Shown here: piece by piece, positions 23,601 through 31,879 of the stretch | Layout: each line of letters begins with the position of its first letter | Position numbering within the stretch: position 1 is the stretch's first letter | From: Doryteuthis pealeii | Lineage: Eukaryota; Mollusca; Cephalopoda; Myopsida; Loliginidae | NCBI GenBank assembly: GCA_023376005.1 | Contig: CM042160.1 | Location: forward strand, 86,650,248 to 86,714,247 | Reading direction: 5' to 3' | DNA length: 64,000 nt | The notes under the pieces: generated by a model | Told to the model about the DNA's origin: nothing | Databases searched by the model: none | The model's input: the letters and a program-made list of their open reading frames with translations, nothing else | Translations under genes and position numbers: made by a program

Positions 23601-26600
23601 ACAACATGATCCCCAATGATGCTAACACATTGTTAAAACCAATTACTACAAAAGTATAAATACAAATACACAACATATACTACTGCCTAACCGTTACGCA
23701 TCTATGAAATTTCTTTATGAAAATCTTGACCACAGAAAAACTTACAAGTTATTTTTTATTTCATTTATAAGATGTTTTTCATTGTATAATGTGTAAGATA
23801 GTGATTAAAAAAAGAAACAGACAATATCCTGTGGAAACTATTACTGATGAAATCTACATGGATGATCTAGCACTTCTTACAAATACAATCTCAAGCTGAA
23901 TGTCTGGTAGTGTTGGGAAGTGATCAATCCAATTGTGGGACAGATAATAAAAAGTCTGAGGCAATGATATTGGAGGATTTATGTTTTATTGGAATATGTG
24001 GCCAAATGAAAATGAAAAGCAGGTTGAGGGGAGAGAGAGAATGTGTATGTGGGAAGAAGAAAAGAAAAGAGAAGAAAAGAAAAAAGGAAAAAGAAGAAAA
24101 AAGGAAAAAAGAGAGAAAAAAGAGAAAAAAAGAGGGGGAAAAAAACAGAAAAAAAAGAGAGAAAAAGAGAAAAAGAGGGGGAAAAAAACAAAAAAAGAGA
24201 GAAAAAAAAGAGAGAAAAAGAGAGAAAAAAAGAGAAAAAAGAGAGAGAAAAAAGAGAGAGAAAAAAGAAGAGAAAAAAAGAGAAAAGGAGAAAAAAGAGA
24301 AAAAAAAGAAAAAAAAAGAGAAAAAAAAGAGAAAAAAAGAGAGAAAAAAAGAGAAAAAAGAGAGAAAAAAGAGAAAAAAGAGAGAAAAAGAGAGAAAAAG
24401 AGAAAAAGAGAGAAAAAAAGAGAGAAAAAGAGAAAAAAGAGAAAAAAGGAGGAAAAAAAAAAAAAAAGAGAGAAAAATGAGAAAAAAAGAGAGAAAAATG
24501 AGAAAAAAAGAGAAAAAAGAGAGAAAAAAAGAGAAAAAAGAGAAAAAAAAGAGAAAAAAAGAGAAAAAAAGAGAAAAAAAAGAGAAAAAAAAGAGAAAAA
24601 AAGAGAAAAAAAAGAGAAAAAAAAAGAGAAAAAAGAAAAAAAAAAGAGAAAAAAAGAGAAAAAAGAGAGAAAAAAAGAGAGAAAAAGAGAGAAAAAGAGA
24701 AAAAAGAGAAAAGAGAGAAAAAGAGAAAAAGAGAGAAAAAAGAGGGAAAAAAAAAAAAAGAGAGAAAAATGAGAAAAAAAGAGAGAAAAAATGAGAAAAA
24801 GAGAAAAAAGAGAAAAAAAGAAAAAGAGGGGGAAAAAACAAAAAAAGAGAGAAAAATGAGAAAAAAAGAGAAAAATGAGAAAAAAAAGAGAGAAAAAAGA
24901 GAAAAAAAGAGAGAAAAAGAGAAAAAAGAGAGAAAAAAGAGAAAAAGAGAGAAAAAAAACAAAAAAGAGAGAAAAAAGAGAGAAAAGAGAGAAAAAAAAG
25001 AGAGAAAAAGAGAGAAAAAAAAGAGAGAAAAAAAGAGAAAAAAAAAGAGAGAAAAAAGAGAAAAAAAGAGAAAAAAAGAGAGAAAAAAAAGAGAGAAAAA
25101 AAAGAGAGAAAAAAAAGAGAGAAAAAAGAGAGAAAAAAAGAGAAAAAAAGAGAAAAAAAGAGAAGAAAAAAAGAGAAAAAGAGAGAGAAAAAAGAGAGAG
25201 AAAAAAGAGAGAAAAAAGAGAGAAGAAAAAGAAGAGAAAAAAAGAGAAAAAAAAGAGAGAAAAAAAGAGAGAAAAAAAAGAGAGAAAAAAAAGAGAGAAA
25301 AAAAAGAGAGAAAAAAGAGAGAAAAAAAGAGAGAAAAAAGAGAGAAAAAAATGAAAAAAGAGGAAAAAAGTGAAAAAGAAGAGAAGAAAAAGAGAGAAAA
25401 TGAGAAAAAAAAGAGGAAAAAGAGAGAAAAAAGAGAGAGAAAAAAAGAGAGAGAAAAAGAGAGAGAAAAAAGAGAAAAAAAAGAGGGGGAAAAAACAAAA
25501 AGAGAGAAAAAAGAGAGAGAAAGAGAAGAGAAAAAAGAGAGAGAAAAAAGAGAGAGAAAAAAAGGGAGAAAAAAGAGAGAGAAAAAGAGAGAGAAAAAAA
25601 GAGAGAAAAAGAGAGAGAAAACAGAGAGAGAAAAAGAAGAGAAAAAGAGAAAAAAAGAGAAAAAAAAAAGAGAGAGAAAAAAGAAGAAAAATAGAAAAAA
25701 AAGAGAAAAAATGAGAAAAAAAAGAGAGAAAAAAGAGAAAAAGAGAGAAAAAAGGAAAAAAAGAGAGAAAAAGAGAAAAAAGGAGAAAAAAAGGAAAAAA
25801 AGAGAAAAAAGAGAAAAAAGAAGAAAAGAAAAAAAGAAAAAAAAAGAAAAAAAAAGAGAAAGAAAAAAAAAAGAAAAAGAAAAGAGAAAAAAGAAAAAAC
25901 AGAAAAAAAAAGAAAGAAAAAAGAGAAAAAGAAGAAAGAAAAAGAAAGAAAAAGAAGAAAAAAAAAGAAAGAAAAAGAAGAAAAAAAGAAAAAGAAAGAA
26001 AGAAAAAGAAAAAGAAGAAAGAAAAAGAAAAAAGAAAGAAAGAAAAAAAGAAAAAAGAAAGAAAAAAGGGAATGTAGGAAGAGTCCAACTGTGAAGCTGT
26101 GGGGGTTGAGATTGCACATGAACTGGCAGGATATCAAACTCTTAACTTAATATAGAAAATGGTCGTTTTCTGATTCTGGCAATAAACACAATGAAAATGG
26201 CATCACACTTGAAGAGCAACAATTGGAACCGATCATGGTTGGCGGCATTTTTTGAATAGGGGAGAAAGGCGATATTTGTAAGGTGGGTGAGGAGACAGGT
26301 GAGATCAGAAGAATTTGCCTCACCCCCTCCCATCACCCCCCCATCCAGTTTCCTTTCTTCATCTCTCTTTTGTGTTTGAGATTAATTCTAAGAGGGGGCA
26401 GGGGAATGTTGGGAGGAAGTTTTTTGTGTGGCAATCATACATGCAATCACTAAAAGTGTTAATTAGAAATTGGGGGTGGGTGAGGACGGGGTATCAAAGT
26501 AAAGAAAGAGATAGGGGTGGAGGTGTGGGGGTAGGTAGGAGTCTTAATTATTTTGGCTTTGATTGAACGAGATTTGTTTCCTCCTTTTATATCAAAAGAG

Positions 26601-28365
26601 GCAAACATTTCCATTTTATTTGTTGAAAGGAAAACATCAATATGGGGAGGGGGAGGGGGTGGGAGGATAAAGAGAACGTGCTAAATAATGAGAGGGAGGG
26701 AGAAAGAAAGAGAGGGAGAAAGAGAGAAAAAGAAAGAGAGAGAGAAAAGAGAAAAAGAGAAAAAGAGAAAAAGAGAGAAGAAAGAGAAAAAAGAGAGAAA
26801 AAGAGAGAAAAAAGAGAGAAGAGAAAAAGAGAGAAAAAGAGAAAGAGAAAAAAAGAAAGAGAAAAGAAAAGAGGAGAAAAAAGAGAAGAGAAAAGAGAGG
26901 AGAAAGAGAAAATAAAGAAAGAGAAAGAGAGAAAGAGAAGAGAAAGAGAAAGAGAAAGAGAGAAAGAGAGAGAGAAAGAGAAAGAGAGAAGAGAAAGAGA
27001 GAAAGAGAAGAGAGAAGAGAGAGAAGAAAAGAAAGAGAAAGAGAAGAAAAGAGAGGGAGAAAAGACAAGGAAGCAAGGAGAGAAAGAGACACAATTAAGA
27101 AGTGAAGAGAGAGAAAAATAAAAAATACAAAATAAAATCATTTACCACTATCTCACCCCCAACTCCTCTTTGTTAGCCTCAGTATAAAGGGGGGGGAGAA
27201 GGTGATTGTGGGGTGGGGGTTCCTAATCAAGTTAGGAAAAATTGAAATTATTAAAACTTTAATACTGTCTGTATCCGTGCCCTCAATCACCACCAGACTG
27301 TTCCACAGGACACACACAGCAAAGTGGATAATAGGGTTTAAAATGTAGATAGCTACCTGGTAGTCAAGGGTTCAATCCCTGTCAGTGCAAAAGTCTTGTT
27401 CAGTGGAAGAGACAAAAGCAACAATATAAGAAAAAATTAACTTGTATTATTTAGATATTTCAGACTGTTGTCCTCCTCTTTATTGTTGTATACACAACGT
27501 TTCTGCCGATGTGCCCTCCGGCCTTCTTCAGGTGTTTTCTTGTTGAACTTGGGAACCTTCATATAATTTTTTTAACACTTGCACTTGGTCATGGTTAATG
27601 GAATGATAACAAGCAACCCCCCCCCACCAAATAGATTAAATAAAGGGTTCAGTTTGACAAGAAACACCTGAAGATGGCTAACTCAGAAGTCAAACAAAAA
27701 AATTGAGTACAAAATGCCTCAGTTGTCGAACAAATTTTCAAACTTCAAACATACAAGTGAAAAACGGAAGTCACACAACTGACTGCTAAGGCAAACCGAA
27801 AATGACTGAATGGTTTGTTGAATCTACCCAAGCAGCATCAGTTAGCATCAGTCGCTATCTTGAACGATTGTCTGATATTGTTTATGTGCAAATTCTTTGC
27901 TTCAATTGTGTTTATTCTTTAGTTTACGGCTACTTTAACCCTTATTCATGGATCCTTAAAAAAAGGCAGCAGTGATACAACCGGAAAGGGAAATAGGAAA
28001 GTTGTTGAGGTCTGATGGTCAAGAATGTATAAATCCACTTTACACTATTTCTTATGGGAAATATTGTTTCAGTTTTCAAACAAATCGGTTCTCGAACATA
28101 ATTTTGTAAGAAATTATGTTCAAGAATCAAGGTTCCACTGTCAGTCATTTTAATTGGATTTTGGTAAAATTATTTAAAAGAAGAGAATGAGAAGAGAATA
28201 ATTTAGCATTTCAATTCTTAAAGAATTAAGAAGCAAAAGAATTAAAAAGACCAACTTACCTAAACTGATAGAAAATTCATAGAATTCTTTGAGTTTTAGT
28301 ACCATTGGATAGACAGCCGACCAAGCATTTTCCTGGTGTTCTTCATTCTGAGGGAAAGAAATGGC
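17521..28365 (-). CDS. CYRI: CYRI (FAM49), Rac1-binding Scar/WAVE regulator, partial gene, copy A
   Basis: Four minus-strand exons, 28,365-28,260, 22,391-22,255, 21,382-21,308 and 17,643-17,521, join in frame (106+137+75+123 bases = 147 codons). All have AG acceptors and GT donors. The product aligns without gaps to about residues 66-212 of vertebrate CYRI-A/B as I remember them, inside the DUF1394 domain. CYRI proteins bind GTP-Rac1 and restrain the Scar/WAVE complex, limiting Arp2/3-driven lamellipodia at the plasma membrane. The Rac1-contact pair Arg160-Arg161 of CYRI-B is present in FSYYRR. Introns are 5.9, 0.9 and 3.7 kb and full of repeats, including a 2-kb polypurine tract. The 5' exon(s) with the usual N-myristoylated start and the C-terminal exons were not found. 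Confidence 0.93.
17919..18140 (-). mobile_element. tRNA-derived SINE, family 1, copy A
   Basis: On the minus strand: tRNA head GGCTGTGGTATAATTATTAG and box B AGAGTTCAAATCCTGG, then TTTCACATAGCGCTAATACC, CCAGCTATGGGTAAATAGTA and CTCTGAATTCAAACCTG. Same family as 1,621-1,849. It lies in the CYRI 3.7-kb intron in sense orientation to the gene. Copy B: 49,781-50,002. Confidence 0.85.
18285..18400 (+). repeat. Interspersed repeat R2
   Basis: GCTACCCAGCGTCACCTGGG, then TAGAGGGGGATTTTTTTAAG, TTAGTCCCGCAGATCCATTA and CTGAATAGTGA. The same block is at 30,965-31,060, 50,155-50,240, 61,500-61,590 and inverted at about 40,130-40,195. The class is unknown; it could be the 3' end of a retroelement. Confidence 0.7.
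19090..19341 (+). mobile_element. tRNA-derived SINE, family 2, present only in copy A
   Basis: The head GGTTAGCTTAGTCGGTAGAG and box B CTAGTTCGATACCGGTC are followed by the body GTAGGTGTGGCGCTCCACCT and CTGACTGGCTGATACCGACT. At the matching site in copy B (around 50,915-50,945) the element is missing and about 25 unrelated bases sit there instead. The full-length, little-decayed copy and its presence/absence between A and B indicate recent insertion. I see no clean target-site duplication. Confidence 0.88.
19346..19425 (-). mobile_element. SINE family 2 head fragment, copy A
   Basis: On the minus strand: AAGAGCATTCCGCTAAGAAT, GTTCCTGGTTCGATACCAGC and CTCAGCGTATGAGTAGCACT. This is the 5' third of the family in the opposite direction. 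It is also present in copy B (50,944-51,022), so it predates the neighbouring insertion. Confidence 0.8.
19862..19995 (+). repeat. Repeat R1, copy A
   Basis: ATAAATGGGACGCTAACAGG, then GTCAGAGTGGACCTGGGAGT and CAGCTCCACTTGTAACTGCC. This is a member of the R1 family described at 5,318. Copy B: 51,484-51,620. Confidence 0.7.
20441..20660 (+). repeat. Repeat R1, second copy in block A
   Basis: TTAGATGGGACATTAACAGG, GGTCAGAGTGGACCTGGGAG and TCAGCCCCACTTATAGGGTA. It has a G run at 20,595-20,604. It lies directly upstream of the LINE remnant, so R1 may be part of, or a satellite of, that LINE. Copy B: 52,072-52,280. Confidence 0.7.
20720..21136 (+). pseudogene. LINE ORF2 C-terminal remnant, copy A
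   Basis: Frame-broken remnant of an endonuclease-reverse transcriptase (non-LTR) protein tail. Readable blocks are [20 protein letters not shown], then [30 protein letters not shown], and a final zinc finger C-x2-C-x12-H-x3-C containing [10 protein letters not shown], with a stop at 21,134-21,136. The order H(V)RRM, IPKDLLY, GRP, LRFKDVC, W, zinc finger is typical of this protein class. A stop codon in the first block shows it is dead. It lies in the CYRI intron, antisense to the gene. Copy B: 52,340-52,755. Confidence 0.85.
21308..21382 (-). CDS. CYRI: CYRI exon encoding about residues 147-171 (Rac1-binding arginines), copy A
   Basis: Acceptor CTTTCTTCTAG, donor AATGAA then GTAAGA. The 75 bases give 25 codons: [20 protein letters not shown] then RMANE. 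The two arginines after SYY correspond to Arg160/Arg161 of CYRI-B, known to be needed for Rac1 binding. Exact agreement of my exon count with that numbering supports the model. Vertebrates have a slightly different segment after the arginines (RMRINN...), so the end of this exon is variable. Confidence 0.95.
21383..22254. other. CYRI intron, 0.9 kb, copy A
   Basis: Short intron between the residue-146 and residue-147 exons. It contains ordinary AT-rich sequence and no repeat that I recognise. The minus-strand frame 21,542-21,748 has no domain. Confidence 0.7.
22255..22391 (-). CDS. CYRI: CYRI exon encoding about residues 101-146, copy A
   Basis: Acceptor TTTGTGTTTTCAG, donor CTCAAG then GTGAGAGC. 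The 137 bases plus one carried-over base give 46 codons: [46 protein letters not shown]. The QHLE..QAL.KQFAEIL.F.L.FD.LK pattern is the signature of the CYRI domain. The exon ends in phase 0. A fold-back with a hammerhead-like core starts within about 100 bases upstream of the acceptor. Confidence 0.95.
22480..22830. mobile_element. Fold-back element with hammerhead-like core, copy A
   Basis: GGCCTTCTTTAGGTGTGCCT to CAACCTGGGAAAT (22,534-22,590) is inverted at 22,746-22,800 (TTCCCAGGTTAATCATCG to ACCTGAAGAAGG). On the right arm, CTGAAGA is followed by GGTC, twelve bases, GGCC and GAAA (about 22,783-22,814). GGTC pairs with GGCC, and copy B has GGTT with GGCC, which still pairs by wobble. The spacer carries unrelated sequence. 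Copy B: 54,185-54,475. Confidence 0.65.
22872..23105 (+). pseudogene. LINE ORF2 C-terminal tail, copy A
   Basis: An open stretch ends in TAG at 23,103: [20 protein letters not shown], then [16 protein letters not shown], and finally [17 protein letters not shown]. The GHTRLTHSY..., C-x2-C...LTVKH...C arrangement is the end of the RNase H/zinc-knuckle tail of jockey-type non-LTR retrotransposons. Only about 77 codons remain. Copy B is broken and its stop has become CAG. The following 3'-tail sequence is duplicated on both sides of a MITE (see 23,300). Confidence 0.85.
23106..23705. repeat. Duplicated LINE 3' tail flanking a MITE
   Basis: The block CATAGAATATAGACATGAAC to CATATACTACTGCCTAACC occurs at 23,093-23,212 and again at 23,568-23,691 in direct orientation, with the MITE at 23,300-23,558 between. 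Both copies of the locus (A and B) show this, so it predates their split. Confidence 0.8.
23300..23558. mobile_element. hAT-like MITE with 8-bp target duplication, copy A
   Basis: The termini are GGACGATATGAC and GTCATATGGTCC, with long inverted arms containing TTTAGGCACCCCTTTTGCGA and TGATTTTCATTTACAC. The 8-base direct repeat CCATTGTT sits on both sides (23,292-23,299 and 23,559-23,566). An 8-bp duplication suits hAT-superfamily elements. The centre has GGTTAGGGTTAGGGTTT, which looks like telomere repeats but is internal to the element. There is no transposase. Copy B: 54,955-55,198 with the same flanking 8-mer. Confidence 0.8.
24051..26072. repeat. 2.0-kb polypurine tract in CYRI intron, copy A
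   Basis: Almost uninterrupted A and G on the plus strand, built from variable GAGAAAAA/GAGAGAAAAA units, with only scattered C (in AAACA) and T (in AATGAG). Because CYRI runs on the minus strand, its pre-mRNA carries about 2 kb of U/C-rich sequence here. Long Lys/Arg/Glu or Phe/Ser/Leu frames in this interval are translations of the repeat and not proteins. The same locus in copy B is 596 bp. Such mirror-like purine tracts can form triplex DNA; that is inference. Confidence 0.97.
26691..27090. repeat. Second polypurine tract, copy A
   Basis: About 400 bases of GA-rich sequence (units such as GAGAAAGAGAGAAAGA) in the same CYRI intron, separated from the larger tract by about 620 bp of ordinary sequence. 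Copy B is longer (about 675 bp) and has expanded GAGACAAGGAGAGAGAAA units that are rudimentary here. Confidence 0.95.
27470..27690. mobile_element. Fold-back remnant with CTGAAGAAGG motif, copy A
   Basis: On the minus strand, ACCTGAAGAAGGCCGGAGGG is followed by CACATCGGC, then AGAAACGTTG (27,494-27,535). The plus-strand partner at 27,660-27,680 reads ACACCTGAAGATGGC. Only about 30 bp of each arm still match. It belongs to the same class as 2,990-3,412 and 22,480-22,830. Copy B: 57,985-58,210. Confidence 0.6.
28260..28365 (-). CDS. CYRI: CYRI exon encoding about residues 66-100, copy A
   Basis: Acceptor TCTTGTTCCAG precedes GCCATTTC; donor is TTTAG then GTAAGTTGG. The exon is 106 bases, starts in phase 0 and leaves one base (G) for the next codon. 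It reads [15 protein letters not shown], then [20 protein letters not shown]. The family has a similar helix ending KLKKFYEFSQRL. The exon upstream, encoding about residues 1-65, should lie at higher coordinates, but I see no match before the sequence becomes noisy. Confidence 0.93.
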
Positions 28366-28437
28366 CTGGAACAAGAGAAAAGAATCAGAATAAGAATCTA
28401 TATCTATATATCTATATATCTCTCTATATATATATCT

Positions 28438-28469
<32 letters not shown>

Positions 28470-28638
28470 TAAGAGAACATTTTGTGTCATCTTCAGAACC
28501 GTTTGTCTCTGTGTTTCATAATTTCAAACAATCTATGAACGCTAGTTTTTCACTCAGTATTTTTAGGTGGATTGATCAACAAAAGACTCTCACAATCTTC
28601 TTTATTATCTGTGATAAATTTATTTTCATTAAAACAAA

Positions 28639-28687
28639 AGCCCTGAAGAAGATCTACTAAACAGATTGAAACACTGCAGCGTTGGCT
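28639..28687 (+). ncRNA. Minimal hammerhead-ribozyme-like motif, copy A
   Basis: Elements in order: AGCC (stem I), CTGAAGA (conserved core), a hairpin whose ATCT and AGAT pair around ACTAAAC, then T and GAAAC, eight bases, GTT, and GGCT, which pairs with AGCC to close stem I. This is the layout of a type I hammerhead with a very short stem III. The predicted cleavage is after GTT (28,683). Copy B (59,140-59,188) has ATT instead of GTT, which keeps a legal NUH site but loses a stem III pair. Catalysis is unproven; stem I is only 4 bp. Confidence 0.4.
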
Positions 28688-28748
28688 GAATAAACATCAC
28701 TCATTTTATGAACCTGTGTTTTTTTCAATTTTTCACTATTTTACATAT

Positions 28749-28755
28749 CATATAT

Positions 28756-28804
<49 letters not shown>
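28749..28804. repeat. TA microsatellite
   Basis: A nearly pure TA run, of different length in copy B (59,250-59,305). Further TA runs in copy A lie at 29,544-29,577, 30,370-30,400, 30,595-30,634 and 30,741-30,780. Confidence 0.9.
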
Positions 28805-28806
<2 letters not shown>

Positions 28807-29264
28807 TTAATACATATACATGAATATTTATTTTTAATTTAGAAAAAATTAAAAATTTAAAAAATATCACAAATATACCTTTATGAAAACAATATAATTT
28901 TCAATCTTTTAATCATTAGAAAGAATTAATGATATCCCAATATATCCTTATGAAAAAATTTTTTAAATTCTTTAAACAAAAAAAAAAAATTAATTAAAAA
29001 AAAAATTAAAAATCAAAAGATTAAAAAATATTGCAAAAATACATTGTTATAAAAAACATGCATATATGATACAAGGGCCCCCCATCCTACTGAATATACA
29101 ACCACCCACCCAACACCTCTCAAAAAAGTTGTGTTCCTATATAAAACAATTTTAAAATCAAAATGAGATAAAGTATCGGAGGAATTATCATTGATTTAAA
29201 CAGGGAAAATTTTTTGAGTTTCCTCATGACCCCACCTCCCTGCTAAAATTTGCATGCTATCATC

Positions 29265-29489
29265 ACACCTTCAAGATTGAAAGATCTGGCCTCCAAACAG
29301 ATAGGGTTGGCGAGACGCCTGCCGCACAGGAGCAAAGCAGCTCAACATTGAGATAAACATACTGCAGAGTGACAACATCTTCGTTGTCATGAACAACCAA
29401 ATGTAGATGGGAATTTTCCCTGCAATGTGTGTGACCGCATCTGCAAGTCCAGAATTGGACTAATGAGCCACCAGAGGGTTCACAACTGA
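29265..29489 (+). pseudogene. LINE zinc-finger tail remnant, copy A
   Basis: The final frame 29,415-29,489 reads FPCNVCDRICKSRIGL, then MSHQRVHN and stop: a C-x2-C-x12-H-x3-H finger of the kind that ends many non-LTR endonuclease-reverse transcriptases. The SRIGL..H core is shared with the LINE at 20,720. The upstream 150 bases are frame-broken. The opposite-strand 83-codon frame here is a shadow. Copy B: 59,776-60,000. Confidence 0.75.
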
Positions 29490-29540
29490 AGATATTGAGT
29501 GACATCATTGTCATCTGCGACGGACTTACAAAAAGAAAAG

Positions 29541-29594
<54 letters not shown>

Positions 29595-29601
29595 ATTTTT
29601 T

Positions 29602-29794
29602 CAAGTTTTCTGGCTAACTTTTTAATATTTGGGTGGAATTCGTGGATTAGTCCACCAAAATTTATATTCTGAGCAAAACTGGAACACATCACCCTGATGA
29701 TGGCACTTCGAAGTGCCAAAAGTACTCAGGACATGAACTTTGGTGGACTAATCCACGAATTCACCCAAATATTAAAAAGTTAGCCAGAAAATTG
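29602..29794. mobile_element. Fold-back element with CTGATGA hairpin, copy A
   Basis: The arms of about 72 bp (from CAAGTTTTCTGGCTAACTTT, and its inverse ending 29,794) surround a loop. The loop holds CTGATGA (about 29,693), then the 18-base self-complementary TGGCACTTCGAAGTGCCA and AAAG. In the hammerhead scheme GAAA would be expected after the hairpin, so this is a decayed core at best; copy B has CTGAGGA. The copy A left arm follows a TA/TG microsatellite. Copy B: 60,115-60,310. Confidence 0.7.
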
Positions 29795-29849
29795 AATGTA
29801 AATAAATACTAACTATTTGAGTTCAAATTTTATTACAATGTTGCAGTAG

Positions 29850-30090
29850 AGGCGCGTTGTCTAATGGTTAGAGTCATAGTAAATGGACTCGTCAACCAGA
29901 GTTCAATTCCTGGACAAAGCTGTTTTGCATTTTCATATAGCGGCTAATACCCTCGGGAAAGGTATGAATACAATTTTCCATCCAGCTATGGGCAAAAAGC
30001 AGAGTGGACTGGCTCTTTAACCATGACTAGGGTAACCATCTAGAAGGAAAACTCTAAATTAAAACCTGTTAAACTCTGCTAGAGAATTGA
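29850..30090 (+). mobile_element. tRNA-derived SINE, family 1, copy A
   Basis: Head GGCGCGTTGTCTAATGGTTA with box B CAGAGTTCAATTCCTGG, then CATATAGCGG (CATATAGCGC in copy B) CTAATACC, CCAGCTATGGGCAAAAAGCA and AACTCTAAATTAAAACCTG. Copy B (60,360-60,590) is cleaner. Sequence quality is already reduced here. Confidence 0.82.
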
Positions 30091-30094
30091 CCTT

Positions 30095-30178
30095 GTGTCA
30101 CATCCTGCTCGTTGGTAAATATATATTACTAATGTTTTGCAGTCAAACACATTAACCACTACGCCACTGGACCCCCCC
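30095..30178 (-). mobile_element. tRNA-like head facing the previous SINE
   Basis: On the minus strand: CCAGTGGCGTAGTGGTTAAT, then TTTGACTGCAAAAC, which resembles a tRNA-Cys anticodon arm (GCA). It runs directly into the 3' end of the inverted SINE at 29,850. Two tRNA-like heads therefore point at each other across one shared body. Copy B: 60,600-60,690. Confidence 0.55.
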
Positions 30179-30367
30179 TGACTAAAGAATTGGAGAAGAC
30201 CTGTTAAAACAGCTGCTGAGAGTAAGCACAAGAAAAGATACACTCACATAATATCTCCGAGTCAATCATGTGCAAATTATAAAATGAAACGCACATAATA
30301 TGCACAGTGATGAGTAGACGGCGTTGAAAGAGGAACAATTTTGATATACCACTTGCATGATTATTAT

Positions 30368-30399
<32 letters not shown>

Positions 30400-30591
30400 G
30401 GGGGGGGGTTTATACTCTTTCCACGTCATAAGGAAAGCTGCCAAAAGCACTGTGGAATGCAGGATACCTGTAGAGGTGATCACGGTAAAGGTGCAGGGGG
30501 TTTTGGAGAGATGTTGATAGAATATCACAGGAAAAGCACATGTGTTAAAAATCAACCTAATTATTTTGGTCAAACAGCAAATAAATGCAGA

Positions 30592-30639
<48 letters not shown>

Positions 30640-30738
30640 ACAATGCCGAAGTAATTGTTAATGGACGTATAAAATATTCAGGTGTAACTAAGAACTGACA
30701 GGTGGGAAAGCATCAAGACGAATATAAAAAAATAAAAA

Positions 30739-30781
<43 letters not shown>

Positions 30782-30959
30782 TCAAGTTTACATTTACAAA
30801 TATCAAATAACATGTTTATTGCAAAGAAAATAAAAAAAAATAAAGAAGCACTTGAACATTTTTTAGGAATCATACCCCCCCCCTTCACTTGACAAAGATC
30901 TGTATTACTTAATCTTTATGCATTAAAAGGTTTCATTTTTGGTGGAGGCGCTTATAATG

Positions 30960-31060
30960 CAACTAGCAGCGGCTACCCGGCGCGTCGGCCTGGGTAGAGG
31001 GGATTTTTTAAAGTTTAGTCCCACGATCCATCTTTAAACTGAATAGTGATTTTAAGAAGT
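30960..31060 (+). repeat. Repeat R2 (noisy copy)
   Basis: GCGGCTACCCGGCG, CTGGGTAGAGGGGATTTTTT and TAGTCCCACGATCCAT. Compared with copy B (61,497-61,590) it has several one-base insertions and deletions within 80 bases, an error pattern and not natural divergence. Confidence 0.7.
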
Positions 31061-31464
31061 TAAAACAAAACAAACTCAAAAAATCACTTTAATAGTTTCA
31101 TTTCTCTGAATTTTTTAGAATATTGTATTATCGGACTATTGTCTCTCCCCTTAATTGTTATCTATTTAATTACATCGTGTGGTTAGCCATTTATTGATAA
31201 TCCTTATTAGGAATTGGGCTCTGGATTAGAAATTTTCACAGGCATGTTAAGAGTTAATCCGCTTCCTTGTGAACTTACCCATACAGTGCAAAATATCACA
31301 TTTAAAAAGATTTCAGATTTTGGCTAAGAAATTCCTTAGACTCTGTGGTTCTTCTAATCTTGGTCTATCTGATTACAAATCTTATTTCAGGGTTGCTTCT
31401 CCGCCACTCCCCACCGAAAACTACCTTTGCAAAGATTTATTTTCCTCCAATACCAAAAAGAGGG

Positions 31465-31720
31465 AAGAGTTCCTGTGGCATAGGCCGGATAAAGCACTTG
31501 ATTGTGACATCATATAAAGTAAGTGAGTTCAAAACTCCAGTCATGCTATTACTTTCAGATAGGTAATAGTCTGAGACTTGAGAAAAGTATGAACAACCTT
31601 CATCTTACCGAGCTATGGGCTAAATATGCAACCAACTAGACTGTTCTTCTATCAAGGAGGCTTTGGCATCAAATACCCACAAAGGTTGATATGCCATTAA
31701 ACAATGAGAAACCAAACCAA
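31465..31720 (+). mobile_element. tRNA-derived SINE, family 3 (noisy copy)
   Basis: Copy B (61,987-62,215) shows it clearly: TGTGGCATAGCGGATAAAGC (box A) and GTGAGTTCAAACTCC (box B), then CCAGCTATGGGCTAAATAGC and the tail TTCTACAAGGATGGCTTTGG ... TTGATATGCCATTAAA. In this copy, extra bases such as GCATAGGCCGGATAAAG break the boxes. The inverted palindrome copy lies at about 39,440-39,700. Confidence 0.7.
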
Positions 31721-31879
31721 ACATGGATCATTGAAAAAGATTATTGATAAAGGATAAAGCCTATGTCACTTAAGTTTTAGATAATTTTAACGATCTTTAT
31801 CAGTTTGTTCTCATACCAGGGTCCACAGGACCCCCTAGACATTTTGTTTGATTCATTCTGTGGTGATTCAAAATTATTT

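Noticed and set aside
23910..26137. Very long open frames of Lys/Arg/Glu or Phe/Ser/Leu on both strands
   Set aside because: They are translations of the GAGAAAAA polypurine tract, open in several frames at once, and their length follows the repeat length in copies A and B.
29263..29514. 83-codon minus-strand frame as a Cys-rich protein
   Set aside because: It is the opposite-strand shadow of a LINE zinc-finger tail.
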